Shown here piece by piece: positions 43,497 to 53,204 of a DNA stretch of 64,000 nucleotides; the first letter of the stretch is position 1; each line of letters opens with the position of its first letter. The stretch lies in the NCBI GenBank assembly GCA_020796225.1, contig CM036756.1:58558616-58622615 (forward strand), written 5' to 3'. The position numbers were made by a program, and so were the translations under genes. The notes beneath the pieces are model-generated. The model was not told where the DNA came from, made no database searches, and was given only the letters and a program-made list of their open reading frames with translations. The DNA comes from Arion vulgaris. Taxonomy: Eukaryota > Mollusca > Gastropoda > Stylommatophora > Arionidae.

Positions 43497-43640
43497 GTAT
43501 CTCGATAGTGTAGCGTCTAGTGCACTTGCTTTGTGATCGCATGGTTTCAAGATCAAATTTGGAAGATGGAGTGGGTTTCTTGTCAACTGTAACCGCCTTC
43601 AGATCGACTCAGCTTCGTTTGGGTACTACAGGAATACTAG
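43497..43640 (+). mobile_element. S7-like SINE, head and partial body
   Basis: CGATAGTGTAGCGTCTAGTG resembles the S7 head; B box is decayed (GGTTTCAAGATC). Body CAACTGTAACCGCCTTCAG and TTTGGGTACTAC recall S7. Assignment is tentative. Confidence 0.5.
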
Positions 43641-43644
43641 GAAG

Positions 43645-43995
43645 CAAATGTAGCTGAAGAGATGTTAATGAAGACGCTCATAAAGTTTCTTTTGTTCAAA
43701 ATAATAATTTGGGTTTAATGTAGTATTCTCTAAAAGATATTTTGGTATGAGAATATACACATTGCTTTGCTAATATTTACTTATTTAAAAGGATACGTGC
43801 TTTTAGTTGTAGGATTTTAGATATCTTTTGTGTTTCTAACGTATAAATAAACCTTTTTGTTAAGGTGTGAGTGGAAAGCAAATTATTGATAAACAAATAT
43901 TTTGAGATAAAAAAAAACACATTGTTGAAAAGAACAAATACTCCAATTTACAGAAAATTCACTGACCACATATTTCTTACTATATAGTATTTATT
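43645..43995. other. Unassigned sequence
   Basis: Nothing recognisable; A+T-rich. Confidence 0.4.
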
Positions 43996-43999
43996 ATTT

Positions 44000-44405
44000 T
44001 TTAAACGCATCTCAAAATAGTTGATGTATGGCGAGCTTGAAGTGAGCAGAGGTTCAGATGCTGGACAGAAAAAAACGTTAAAGAAACTCTTAAAGTGTCT
44101 CTGAAATACTTCAATACAATCATCATGTGCTGGGAATTCCTAGTGCAAGATCGCCAAATGTGGGGCTGAAAGAACACAATAAAACTCTCATAGCCGAGAT
44201 TCGTTGTGCCGTTGATGTACAGAGAAAACGAGCTGCGCGAAAAGACAGAACACACAACACCCACATGTCTAACCTTGATCTTGTATGCCTCACCTGTGGT
44301 AGGTGATTGTGTTCTGTGATTAGAATTCACAGTCACCTCCTTACACACCAGAGAGATGCAGCAGCACACGTTTGAGGCTATCATCGCTTGCGATGGACTG
44401 TTATT
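44000..44405 (+). mobile_element. LINE L-I 3' end with C-terminal zinc finger
   Basis: Plus strand encodes AEIRCAVDVQRKRAARKDR, then NLDLVCLTCGR and, after a disruption, IHSHLLTHQRDA. The C..C...H...H arrangement is the C2H2-like finger that ends many animal non-LTR retrotransposon proteins. A matching region is at 51690-51965 on the minus strand, and its extreme end is at 13020-13155. Stops and frame changes show decay. Confidence 0.75.
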
Positions 44406-44539
44406 ATTATTACTACTCTGGTTTTGTTGATTAAGTTTTCAGCAGAATTATATGGTAGCAAATATTGATACTCAAATTGCGCGACTTATTACCAAGTTAC
44501 AGAAAGTAAAATTCCATGTATTAGACTTATTTTCCCTGT

Positions 44540-44745
44540 GTGTTACCACGGCCAGTAAGTTGAGCAAAGAATAGTAACGCTCCAATCTACAAGTCATATT
44601 ATGACAAGACTTGTAGAGGCGCCCTAGGTAGAGGCATAGGGAAGCTACCCTAGTAAATAAAAAAGTCGCAGAAATCGGATGGTGGCCTACTTGTAGTCGC
44701 ATAACTGACACAACGTACAATCGCTCTTAGGCACAGATCACGTCC
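44540..44745 (+). mobile_element. S6 SINE, diverged copy
   Basis: AAAGAATAGTAACGCTCC, AAGCTACCCTAGTAAATAAA, GCAGAAATCGGATGGTGGCC and CAACGTACAATCGCTCTTAG follow S6 order. The central GTCGTAAGAGGCGACT core is rearranged here. Confidence 0.8.
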
Positions 44746-44764
44746 ATCTTCTTCTGTGTTCTCA

Positions 44765-45345
44765 CTAGATTGGAATTTCTGATTCTCTAATAAAGGCAGC
44801 CGTCTGCCTCAGATCATCAGCCACGACATACAGTTTGCCTTGGACGCTGGTGTATGTGGACCACCTCTTTCTTCTCATGTCTGCATACCAGGGGCAGTTT
44901 TGCATGATTTGTTCTGTTGTCATACTCGCCAAGCCACAGGGGCACGGGTCATTGGTGTCTATCATGAATTTAGTGTACGGGTGGTGTCTCATTCTGTTGT
45001 GACCCGTCCAGAGGCGAAGTATGGCTGTCTGGTCCCTTCTGGACAGTTGGTAATATCCATCGTTCTTGTTGTGTATTGTGTGTTCTTTATCCCACTTTGC
45101 TTTGTAGTGCCCTTTGGCGATGGTTTTGCTTCTTCACAGCTAACCAGGTTGTCATCTTGGGGCATTCCTGCTCCTCTTTAGGCAGTCTGTCGCATCTTCA
45201 TTCCCTTGATCTTGCAGTGTGAAGGTATCCACTGGATTACTACCCTCTCAGATTCATGGGATAACTGGGCTAAGGTTAGCCTGAGATCACTTAGTTCTGT
45301 GTTCCTTTCAGATTTCAGTGTTGAGATAGCGAACAATGTGGCATT
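44765..45345 (-). mobile_element. LINE L-H C-terminal end, RNase H-bearing type
   Basis: The minus strand encodes, from 45340 down, QWIPSHCKIKG (the end of an RNase H domain), then a broken stretch. The frame 44992-44765 starts MRHHPYTKFMIDTNDPCPCG and continues with TTEQIMQNCPWYADMRRK. This RNase H end followed by H-x-Y..CPCG..TTEHIL..CP is typical of I/Jockey-related LINEs that carry RNase H. Frameshifts separate the parts. Only one copy is seen in the window. Confidence 0.85.
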
Positions 45346-45560
45346 ACAGCCTGATCGTATCGATTTTTAACCACCACGGGATCTGTTACGTGCTCATCGT
45401 GAATTCGAACATAAGTTTTCAACTAGAAACCGCCAATCTTTTCAACATTGAAATCAGGGTTCACTGGAAAATAGCCTGATCGTTCCACATAGGTAAAGAG
45501 CTGGGTACTTTAGAAGCAAGAGGTGAACACCCTTCTTCTACACCACGGATGCCGCCATAG
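45346..45560 (-). mobile_element. S3 SINE 5' half, diverged
   Basis: Minus-strand S3: GCCTGATCGTATCGATTTTT, ACGTGCTCATCGTGAATTCG, CAACATTGAAATCAGGG and the head with GGTGAACACCCTTCTTCTAC. Confidence 0.72.
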
Positions 45561-45699
45561 AAATTAGTGCTAAAATAATGGGGAAGTGACAAAAATTACT
45601 TGAGCAAGGTGAAATAGTTTTACCTTGATATATTTTGGATTGAATTATTTTTTCTGAACAAATTCTCCAAACTTAAACTGAATGATAATCGTTTCGTTT

Positions 45700-45870
45700 G
45701 ACTGGTTGATCGACGGGTTGATTGAGTGATAGGTAAATTATCATTGCAAAACGGAATCAAGAATGTGTGCTCAGATCTCTTTCTTACAAAGAAGATCTCA
45801 GCGACAATGCACGAACTCCGTAGCACCGGCGAGGGTGACAATGTAGGTTTTAAAGATTGTGAAAATGTAT
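45700..45870 (-). mobile_element. S3 SINE 3' fragment
   Basis: GGTTGATTGAGTGATAGG, TGTGCTCAGATCTCTTTC and CGTAGCACCGGCGAGGGTG match the S3 3' end on the minus strand. Confidence 0.8.
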
Positions 45871-45872
45871 CG

Positions 45873-45955
45873 TGTTGCTATGAATAGAGCGGTATAAAGA
45901 AATTGCTTACAGGTCTTAAATAACATACAACAGTACGTGAGAAATGAATTATCAC
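45873..45955 (+). mobile_element. LINE L-A extreme 3' end
   Basis: AGAGCGGTATAAAGAAATTG, CTTACAGGTCTTAAATAAC and ATACAACAGTACGTGAG match the L-A 3' region (AGAGCGGTATGGAGAAATTA). Only about 80 bp. Confidence 0.72.
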
Positions 45956-46019
45956 GAAATGGTAAACTAGAGTCACGACAAAGTCCCATGCAGAGTAGAA
46001 TACTGTCCAGCTCGAGGCA

Positions 46020-46100
46020 TTCAAACACGCTGAAATTAGAGCCCACGATTTTCGGAAAGCAAGGCAAACGGCTTAACATGTAGACACAGAGAACCCCTGC
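46020..46100 (-). mobile_element. Possible S2-like SINE head, decayed
   Basis: Minus strand reads GGGTTCTCTGTGTCTAC, then AGCCGTTTGCCTTGC, resembling the S2 head (GATCTCTGTGGCTAAG ... GCCTTGTG). The B-box region is altered. Weak assignment. Confidence 0.4.
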
Positions 46101-46109
46101 TATTTATGT

Positions 46110-46372
46110 GACACTCCGTGTGGTCAGGGGCCCGCAAGGGAAGCAAAGAATAGTACCACTGCAACCTACAATGCGTGTCGTAAGGGGACTAATGTAGACC
46201 CTAGGAATGCTACCCTAGTACATAAAAAACAGCGCAGAAATCGGATGTGCTGGCATACTTGTTGGTGCATAACTGGCACAACGTACAATCGCTCTTGGGC
46301 TCAGATCATATACAAATCATACATAGTGGTTGACAGGTGGTCAGTATGAAGCGTTCGAAGAAGAAGAAGAAA
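46110..46372 (+). mobile_element. S6 SINE, near full length
   Basis: CAGGGGCCCGCAAGGGAAGC, GTACCACTGCAACCTACAAT, GTGTCGTAAGGGGACTAATG (core with a small loss), CGCAGAAATCGGATGTGCTG and a GAAGAAGAAGAAGAA tail. It faces the inverted S6b copy at 46425-46685. Confidence 0.9.
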
Positions 46373-46424
46373 TATGTGACGAAAAATATATTTTCAACCT
46401 GGAAAATCATTAAAACTCTTGCCG

Positions 46425-46685
46425 CTTCTTCTTCTTCTTTGCGTTCGTTCTTTAGGACCAATTTTAATCACTCTTTGTGATATGATTTGATCTTTGCCAA
46501 GAACGTGTATACGTTGTACATTCGTTTGGTAGGCCCCTAAACGCATAGACTTCTACACGTTTAGGATACATGGATCCGATTTCAGCCAAAACTCCTTAGT
46601 TGCCTCTTACGACATGCATGGCAGGTAACAGTAGTTCTATTCTTTACACCCCAAATTTGGGCCCCGGTAACCACTCGGGCGCTCC
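46425..46685 (-). mobile_element. S6 SINE, variant b, inverted
   Basis: Minus-strand copy of the b variant at 8920-9173: CTTCTTCTTCTTTGCG tail, AGGCCCCTAAACGCATAGAC, GTTGCCTCTTACGACATGC and GCCCCGGTAACCACTCGGGC head. Confidence 0.9.
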
Positions 46686-46689
46686 TTTA

Positions 46690-46901
46690 GTATAAAATAA
46701 CGCAGAGTATACTGTCTGTTTATGTATGAAATAAACTTTAGTTATCTACTTTTGTGTCAAACGACATGATTTATATTGACATCAGACAAGAAGTGTGAAC
46801 GTTGCTTACATGATATTGGAGAAGTGAATTATACAAACATGATACAGAAGTGAACTCTATTAATATCTTACAAGAAAAGGGAATAACTCCTGCCGCTGAT
46901 A
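46690..46901 (+). repeat. Duplicated segment D, copy without array
   Basis: About 205 bp nearly identical to 49592-49789: TAAAATAACGCAGAGTATAC, GACATCAGACAAGAAGTGTG, GAACGTTGCTTACATGATAT, GAGAAGTGAATTATACAAAC, TACAAGAAAAGGGAA. Here the sequence leaves the duplication with TAACTCCTG; in the other copy it enters the 29 bp array at that exact point. Confidence 0.93.
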
Positions 46902-46904
46902 GCG

Positions 46905-47010
46905 AAGTTTATAAGTTACGGTGCTAATGACCCTTGTCGTGGAATGTCCGGGGTTCGAGTCTAACTTGGGCCTACTGTTTAAGGTACGCGACTACATGAA
47001 CCGCTGATCC
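46905..47010 (+). mobile_element. Possible tRNA-derived sequence
   Basis: GATAGCGAAGTTTATAAG and a B-box match GGGGTTCGAGTCT are spaced about 50 bp apart, with no proper cloverleaf arms. It could be a SINE head; no second copy is seen here. Confidence 0.35.
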
Positions 47011-47039
47011 TTTACTTATACATATAAATTCTAGTCATT

Positions 47040-47160
47040 ATTCTGATTTATATCTGTGTTTTAAGTTATTTAGTATTCCTTCTTTTGTATATGTACCTTT
47101 GAAAAAGACCTACGGTCGAAATGTCGAATTATTGTTGTGTTTATTATTTAATTATAAATT
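47040..47160 (+). mobile_element. Possible PLE terminal fragment, second type
   Basis: CTTTGAAAAAGACCTACGG then TCGAAATGTCGAATTATTG resembles the hammerhead-like PLE end (GATAAAGGCC..GGTCGAAACG) but with a different body. No coding sequence found next to it with confidence. Confidence 0.45.
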
Positions 47161-47539
47161 TCGTGCTTGCTTATGTAATGCTATATATACTTGTCCAAAG
47201 CGTCAATTTACTTAGTATTACCGCAGCCTCCTCATGGTTTTCTCCAGCTCTAATTTGATCCTGTCTGACCACCTCAGATTGAAAAGTTTCCGTACATTGC
47301 TTTATATATATATACATTACTGGTACCTCTGAAGTCGGAGTAAGACTCGTCTCAATGTCGAATGACACTGGTGATAAAAAACAAGTCTTCAAGATAAATT
47401 CAGTCAGGTGCGCTATATTAGCCTCATTGGCTGTGCCTTATTCATAACTGGTAATAAAATTAAATTTGAAAGATAATGAAGAAATAATCATAAAGATCTG
47501 GCTAAGCAGATGAATGCTAAATTACTTGTGTGTTCTCGG

Positions 47540-47777
47540 GTGTGTAACGCTGCGATAGTAGCACTGTCATCTATAAGGCATGTCGTAAGACGCGACTGAG
47601 GTAGGGGCCTAGGGAAGCTATCCTAGTAAATAAAAGGCGTCGCAGAAATCGGATGTGCTGACCTACTTGCAGGCGCATAACTGGCACAACGTACAATTGC
47701 TCTTAGGCTCAGATCACATATAGATCTCAAAGAGTGGTTAACAAGTGGTCGGTAAGGAGCGTTCGAGAAGAAGAAGG
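47540..47777 (+). mobile_element. S6 SINE copy
   Basis: GCATGTCGTAAGACGCGACTG, AAGCTATCCTAGTAAATAAA, GCAGAAATCGGATGTGCTGA, GCGCATAACTGGCACAACG and CGTTCGAGAAGAAGAAG tail. Lacks the first part of the head. Confidence 0.9.
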
Positions 47778-47817
47778 GCGAATACTAAATATGGCAAAAC
47801 ATTATCACATAATATAG

Positions 47818-48260
47818 TGTCCATCATCATCAAGGTGCGTATCCTTTATAGGACGTTGCTCTCTTTGCAGCACATCTGAAATTCACTCTTTCTCTTGTCA
47901 GTTCACCCACTTCGTCGATGCTCATGTTCATGGTTTCTTTAATGTCTTGTAGCCATCTTCTTCTTGGTCTGCCTCTGCGTCCTGGGACCCTGCCTTCTAG
48001 TATTGTTCTTTCCAGACCATGGTGACGCTTGATGTGACCAAAGTATATAATTTTTCTGTGTAGTATGTTGTTTATCAGCCAATTCTCTTTAACATTTAGT
48101 TCTTTCAGGACATCAGTGTTCTTTCTTTTTCTGTCCATGGTATTCGTAGGATCTTTCTGTAGCATTTAGTTTCGAAGGACTGGATTTTCGTTCTTAATTT
48201 CTGTGTAATAGTCCATGATTCACAACCATAAGTAGCCACTAGGAAAATGCATGCTCTCAA
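47818..48260 (-). mobile_element. LINE L-E C-terminal fragment
   Basis: The minus-strand frame 48165-47830 has NILHRKIIYFGHIKRHHGLE, RTILEGRVPGRRGRPRRRW and a terminal KRATSYKGYAP, then an ATG-repeat tail (CATCATCATC at 47822). Upstream the minus strand still encodes RACIFLVATYGCESWTI and FETKCYRKILRIPW. Same family as 15225-15560. Confidence 0.92.
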
Positions 48261-48364
48261 TATTAATATAGTGTTACAAATGGTAAAACAGAGAAGACAT
48301 CTATGAACATGATTGACAGCTTTTGTATTTTCTTACTGACTAATGTTTTCTGAATATGAATGAG

Positions 48365-48605
48365 AATCGTGGCATATCCTTTACAGGACGTAGCCATTAA
48401 TAACAGTAAACGGGTCGTCGATTTTATAGGTACCACTTATTCGTTCAATAGGTTGCCATTGCTTTCTGAACAGTGAGTTCTATTTTTACGGTTCGTAAAA
48501 ATTCGAGGGAACTAATTTGCTTCCAAACTTGCCCGTCGTGGAGTTTGAACCAGGTACGCTTGGGCTGGGATCGAGCTCACTTCCGCTTGAGCTACAGACG
48601 CTCAC
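48365..48605 (-). mobile_element. S5 SINE, complete head
   Basis: Reference S5 copy, minus strand: head GCGTCTGTAGCTCAAGCGGA with A box TAGCTCAAGCGG and B box GGTTCAAACTCC. Body GTTTGGAAGCAAATTAG, ACTGTTCAGAAAGCAATGGC, GGCTACGTCCTGTAAAGG. Flanks TTTCTGAATAT and TTCCTGAATAT suggest a target duplication. Confidence 0.87.
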
Positions 48606-48753
48606 TTTCCTGAATATATGCTTTCTGAATATATGTCCTAGTATTTCGCGTAGACTCATAGATCATAGATGTTCAGTATTCCTAGCAGATATAGAAGCGC
48701 AATGATGCTCTTGGTTTCTGTGTCTTGTTGCTTAATTGTACTCACTTGATTGA

Positions 48754-49530
48754 ATGATTGATTGATTGATAGGACCATCATCATTGCACTTCGGTGAGTA
48801 ACCATGTGTGCTCCGATCTCTTTTTTACACATTAAGATCTCAGCGGCAGTGCACGAACTCTGTAGCACCGGTGAGGTCCTGATCTAATTTTTTTTTTTTT
48901 TCTTTCGTTCGCTTTCAACTCAGACGAAGTTTCATCTCTGAAACTGATTTTTGCGTGAAAATCCGTTTTTCCAATTTCTTACAATGGCAGCGTGCATTGT
49001 AAATTGCCTACACTGGCAGCCGTGTGCTCAATGTACTCGTAATTAGTAGTATTCCCTCGCCATACAGGCAGATTTTCTCCGACTTCAGAGTACTCACGTT
49101 ATCGTCCTGAGTAAGACCAGGGACTCGAACAAATGCCGGACAGTAGGTTCGAACCCGAGCTATGAGGCGTCTCACAACTAGCAGGCCGAGCTACTATCAA
49201 CTACTCTAGGCAGTCCCCTGATCTAATTTTGAAAATGGTGAAGATATTTATTTAGGAATTTTATTTTAAACATTTTTTATCAATTTTTCCGGGCAGCGGC
49301 TTTCCAGCCTGCTTTTCTCGATTTTGAACTGCCAAGGGTTCATTTACGTGATCAAATTGAACACGGGATCTACGTTTTATCGTCCGTCTCTGATAGGACT
49401 AGGAACTCGATCTCACCTACACTGAGATCTGGCATCTCCAGAAAAGTCTCCAGATAGCTCCACGAGGAAACAAATTTGGTACATTTGGTACGTGACGTGA
49501 GCACCTAAGCCCTACGCCACATAATATACT
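48754..49530 (-). mobile_element. S3 SINE split by an S4 insertion
   Basis: Minus-strand S3: ATTGATTGATTGATAGG and CACTTCGGTGAGTAACCATG at the left. After the S4 insertion it resumes at CCTGATCTAATTTTGAAAAT and runs to CTACACTGAGATCTGGC and the head (GTGAGCACCTAAGCCCTACG). Confidence 0.92.
48892..49216 (-). mobile_element. S4 SINE, nested in S3
   Basis: 325 bp on the minus strand: tRNA-like head near 49216 (GTAGCTCGGCCTG, B box GGGTTCGAACC), body with GAGTCCCTGGTCTTACTC, and a long poly-A tail (poly-T at 48892-48901). Perfect 14 bp flanks CCTGATCTAATTTT at 48878-48891 and 49217-49230. It is the only copy in the window, and its intact flanks suggest a recent event. Confidence 0.93.
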
Positions 49531-49591
49531 CACTTATTCTCACTTATATAGCTGTCTTACTCTTGCCCGCTTCCACACTTTTTCTTGAGTA

Positions 49592-49789
49592 TAAAATAAC
49601 GCAGAGTATACTGTCTGTTTATGTATGAAATAACATTTCAGTTATCTACTTTTGTGTCAAAAGAAATGATTTATATTGACATCAGACAAGAAGTGTGAAC
49701 GTTGCTTACATGATATTGGAGAAGTGAATTATACAAACATGATACAGAAGTGAACTATATTAATATCTTACAAGAAAAGGGAATTATAC
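49592..49789 (+). repeat. Duplicated segment D, copy with array
   Basis: Second copy of 46690-46901, differing at a few bases. Its end merges into the 29 bp array. Confidence 0.93.
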
Positions 49790-50555
49790 AAACATTATAC
49801 GAGAGAAGTGAATTATACAAACATTATACGAGAGAAGTGAATTATACAAACATTATATGAGAGAAGTGAATTATACAAACATGATACGAGAGAAGTGAAT
49901 TATACAAACATGATACGAGAGAAATGAATTATACAAACATTATAGGAGAGAAGTTGATTATACAAACAGTATATGAGAGAAGTGAATTATACAAACATTA
50001 TACGAGAGAATGGAATTATACAAACATTATACGACATAAGTAATTATACAGACGTAGTGAGAAGTTAATTATACAGTTTACGGGTGAAGTGAATTATACA
50101 AACATTTTATGAGAGAGGTGAATTATATAAAACAGTATACGGGTGGAGTGAATTATACAAAATATTATATGGGAGAAGTGAATTATACAAACATTATATG
50201 GGAGAAGTGAATTATACAAACACTTTACTGGAGATGTGAATTATACAAATAGTACACGGGTGAAGTAAATTATACAAACATTATACGGGAGAAGTGAATT
50301 ATACAAACATTATACTAGAGACGTGAATTAAACAAACACTTTACTGGAGAAGTGAATTGTACAAACAATACACGAGAGATGTAATTATACAAACATAGGA
50401 AGAAGTGAATTATACAAACATTATACGGGTGAAGTGAATTAAACAAACACTTTACTAGAGAAGTGAATTGTACAAACAATACACGAGAGATGTAATTATA
50501 CAAACATAGGAAGAAGTGAATTATACAAACACCATACAGACGAAGTGAAATACAC
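49700..50555 (+). repeat. 29 bp satellite array
   Basis: About 29 units of GAGAAGTGAATTATACAAAC plus ATTATACGA. One unit is already present in segment D (both copies). Later units vary (ACACTTTACTGGA, AATACACGAGA) and two blocks near 50310-50410 and 50430-50520 are near-identical, indicating block duplication. Confidence 0.94.
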
Positions 50556-50559
50556 AATT

Positions 50560-51115
50560 AGTAATATGAACATTTAAAATCACAACATCTTCAGAAATAA
50601 GCTATGCAACGGCGTGTCATTTAGTTAAATCGTATCATAGCTCACAAACTAAACATATTACTATAAAAATAGAAAAGACCAACTTACCTTTTAATGAAAT
50701 TGTAATGAGAAATATTTATATCAACAAACCAGAAATATAAACAATAACTCATATAAAGTGTATTGGAGTACCCATACAACTAGGTAAGGCTTTGTCTCAT
50801 GAAAACAGTATCCCCTGTCACTCTGTTGCATACTCACACGCACGTGCCTCTCTTTCCTTCTCATTCAGATTCGATCCTATGTGACAATGCCAGTACTCAT
50901 GTATTATCATCACTAACGGGTTGGAAGTTGCAGTTGCGATGTTGCTAGATCCCAATTAAAAGCAAGAATCCCTGCTGGAGTGGCGCACTAGCGGCGGAGA
51001 AAACATAAACATCATCATCATCATTGGCATCATCGTGTTTGTTTAAAAAAGAAATCACTACAGTTTTGTCAATGCTTTCCCATTCTTTGAGTGTTGGTTG
51101 CTGGATACAAAGAAC
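50560..51115. other. Unassigned sequence
   Basis: No known repeat or coding region; nothing supports a host exon. Confidence 0.4.
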
Positions 51116-51120
51116 AGTTA

Positions 51121-51387
51121 ATGATTGATTGATTAGACCATCAGCAATGTTCTTCGCTCAATAGCTATGTATGCTTTGATTTTTGTCTTATACATTAAGT
51201 ACACAACAACAGAGCACGGACTCCATAGCACTGACGATGACCCATCAATGTAAATTTGAAAATATTGAAAATTGTTGAAGTAATTTATTTCAAGATTTTT
51301 ATTGAGTTTTTCCCGACAGCTGCTTTGCAGTCTTCTCTACGGTTTTTTTCAGCTGCCAATGTTTTTTACGTGCTAAACTTGAACACG
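51121..51387 (-). mobile_element. S3 SINE, truncated next to an array
   Basis: Minus strand: GATTGATTGATTAGACC, CGGACTCCATAGCACTGACG, AGCTGCCAATGTTTTTTACG and ACTTGAACACGAGA, where the S3 sequence stops and the 29 bp array at 51388 begins. The tRNA head is missing. Confidence 0.8.
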
Positions 51388-51560
51388 AGATGTGAACAAT
51401 ACTGACATCAGACGAGAAATGTGAACAATACTGACATCAGACGAGAAATGTGAACAATACTGACATTAGACGATAAATGTGAACAATACTAACATCAGAT
51501 GACAGATGTGAAGAATACTGACATTAAACAAGAAATGTGAACAATATTGACATAAGAGAA
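51388..51560. repeat. 29 bp array related to segment D
   Basis: About six units of GTGAACAATACTGACATCAG plus ACGAGAAAT. The unit resembles GACATCAGACAAGAAGTG plus TGAAC of segment D, a neighbouring part of the same sequence that gave the array at 49.7 kb. Same unit length, different segment. Confidence 0.85.
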
Positions 51561-51599
51561 TGTTGATTAATCAACATCGAACTGGCATGTTATGCAGCT

Positions 51600-51685
51600 G
51601 GATGCTGATGAATCTTTTTAAGCCTAGATCGGAGCACCTATGGATATGTCTGAAGTGCTATGATGATAGTCCTCATATAAATGAT
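51600..51685 (+). mobile_element. S3 SINE 3' scrap
   Basis: GATCGGAGCACCTATGGAT and AGTGCTATGATGATAGTCC match the S3 3' end on the plus strand; the ATCA tail is lost. Confidence 0.5.
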
Positions 51686-51689
51686 AACC

Positions 51690-51965
51690 GAAGAGATTGT
51701 AACAACATCCTCAGATGGTAGGTGGCTGTCGAATCAACTGAAACACAATCCTTACGGAATACATGATGTTGGACATGGGGATTTTGTGTCTTCTGTATTT
51801 TCGCGCATCTTGCTTTGTCTTCGACTCAACAGTACAACGATTCTCAGCTACATGAATTTCTCGTGTGGTGTTGAATCGTACAATTCGTTGATCTTGCGCA
51901 AGAGATTCCAGCACATGGTGTCCTTATCCACATTTAGAGACACTGTAAAGTGTCTTCGTTAGTTG
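51690..51965 (-). mobile_element. LINE L-I fragment
   Basis: Minus-strand sequence encodes HVAENRCTVESKTKQDARK and YRRHKIPMSNI, matching the region before the zinc finger at 44110-44270 (AEIRCAVDVQRKRAARKDR). Shorter and decayed. Confidence 0.7.
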
Positions 51966-52044
51966 TTTTCTGTTTACAAGCCGGTCGTTTACCCCATCAA
52001 GCTCGCAATACAACATCATTAAAATATTTAATATAAATTTTATA

Positions 52045-52245
52045 CATATAAAGCAGGCATTGAAGTGGGAGACAAAGGGTTCAAGAAAGATAGGACACCC
52101 TAGGGAAACAATGATACGAACTTTACTGAGAGAGGAAAGAAATATCGGACTCAGTTTCACAGAAGAGTGAGTGAGTTGCCCAGGACAGAGAGGCGGTATA
52201 GATAAATTACTTGCAGGCCCTATGTAACGTTTAACGGTACGAGAG

Positions 52246-52250
<5 letters not shown>
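52045..52250 (+). mobile_element. LINE L-A 3' end
   Basis: AAAGCAGGCATTGAAGTGGG, CGAACTTTACTGAGAGAGG and GGCCCTATGTAACGTTTAAC match L-A. The expected TTA tail is replaced by the (TA)n tract starting at about 52247. Confidence 0.87.
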
Positions 52251-52299
<49 letters not shown>

Positions 52300-52459
52300 T
52301 GGCGGCTCGTGATCGTATTTGTTGGTGGGACCAGAAACAATTTTCGGGAAAATCATGGCTTTGGGTTAGGTTATATTTTAATTCATTAAATAATAAAGAC
52401 GCGTTACACATTATTTTTGGTGGGACCGGGCCCCTCTTGCCCTTAATGACAAGCCGCCA

Positions 52460-52497
<38 letters not shown>

Positions 52498-52513
52498 TAA
52501 TATATATATATAT
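52247..52513. repeat. (TA)n microsatellite split by a MITE
   Basis: TA dinucleotides at 52247-52296 and again at 52463-52513, separated by the MITE at 52297-52462. Confidence 0.95.
52297..52462. mobile_element. MITE, CAGTGGCGGCTCGT family, copy 3
   Basis: 166 bp from CAGTGGCGGCTCGTGATC to ACAAGCCGCCACTG with 14 bp terminal inverted repeats. Both sides read TATATATA, compatible with an 8 bp target duplication inside a TA tract, though the duplication cannot be proved there. Best-preserved copy. Confidence 0.92.
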
Positions 52514-52869
52514 TCAAATGTAGTCAAACCTAGAACATTTACAATTTGTGTAATATAGACACTGTTACGTTCATTCAGAAGTAATATGCATAACTACATA
52601 AGCATGTCAATTTAGCAATGATTAAATATAAGTCAACTCTGTTGGAATCCTCTATGTTCAATTATATCTGACATATAGAAAGTGAGGATATTGTATTGAC
52701 ATTTAAAACAACATTTATTTATCACTGTCATTTTCCTGCACGGTCATGTGAGAGTTACTGACAATAAAGGTGCGGAATGATGGCTGTTTTGACCACCGTG
52801 TCAGAAAGAAAGGAACTTCCTGACATTTGGATGCACTGAGAGACGTCTTCCAGGTCGTAGGTTTTTAGG

Positions 52870-53125
52870 GATGTAAATCATAGCATCAATGAGATGGTTA
52901 GGCCACATAATAATAATGCAAACAAACCCCACTGTATACTAGAGAACATCTGGAAAAATACGAGAGGAAGACCACAAAAGAGATGGATAGATGGAATAGA
53001 AGAATCCTGTCAAAAGCAAAAATAATATCACCCAAGCCACTAGAGCAGCACAAGACAAAAACAAAAAACCGAGACACTTGGCAACAACCCGGTAGCAATG
53101 TGATGATAAATGAAGATTTCTAGTA
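52870..53125 (+). mobile_element. LINE L-D C-terminal fragment
   Basis: Plus strand encodes MRWLGHIIIMQTNPTVY, a Lys/Arg-rich region and RDTWQQPGSNV, colinear with L-D at 43150-43400. Stops interrupt it. Confidence 0.82.
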
Positions 53126-53204
53126 TAAATGCAGTGACCAAAACAATAAAATAGCTGTTTGACACATTTGTAATTCCTGGAATAAAATTCACAAAATAGA
53201 TGAG

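Noticed and set aside
47171..47392. 73-residue minus-strand frame as a PLE coding remnant
   Set aside because: No recognisable GIY-YIG or reverse transcriptase motif; kept unassigned.
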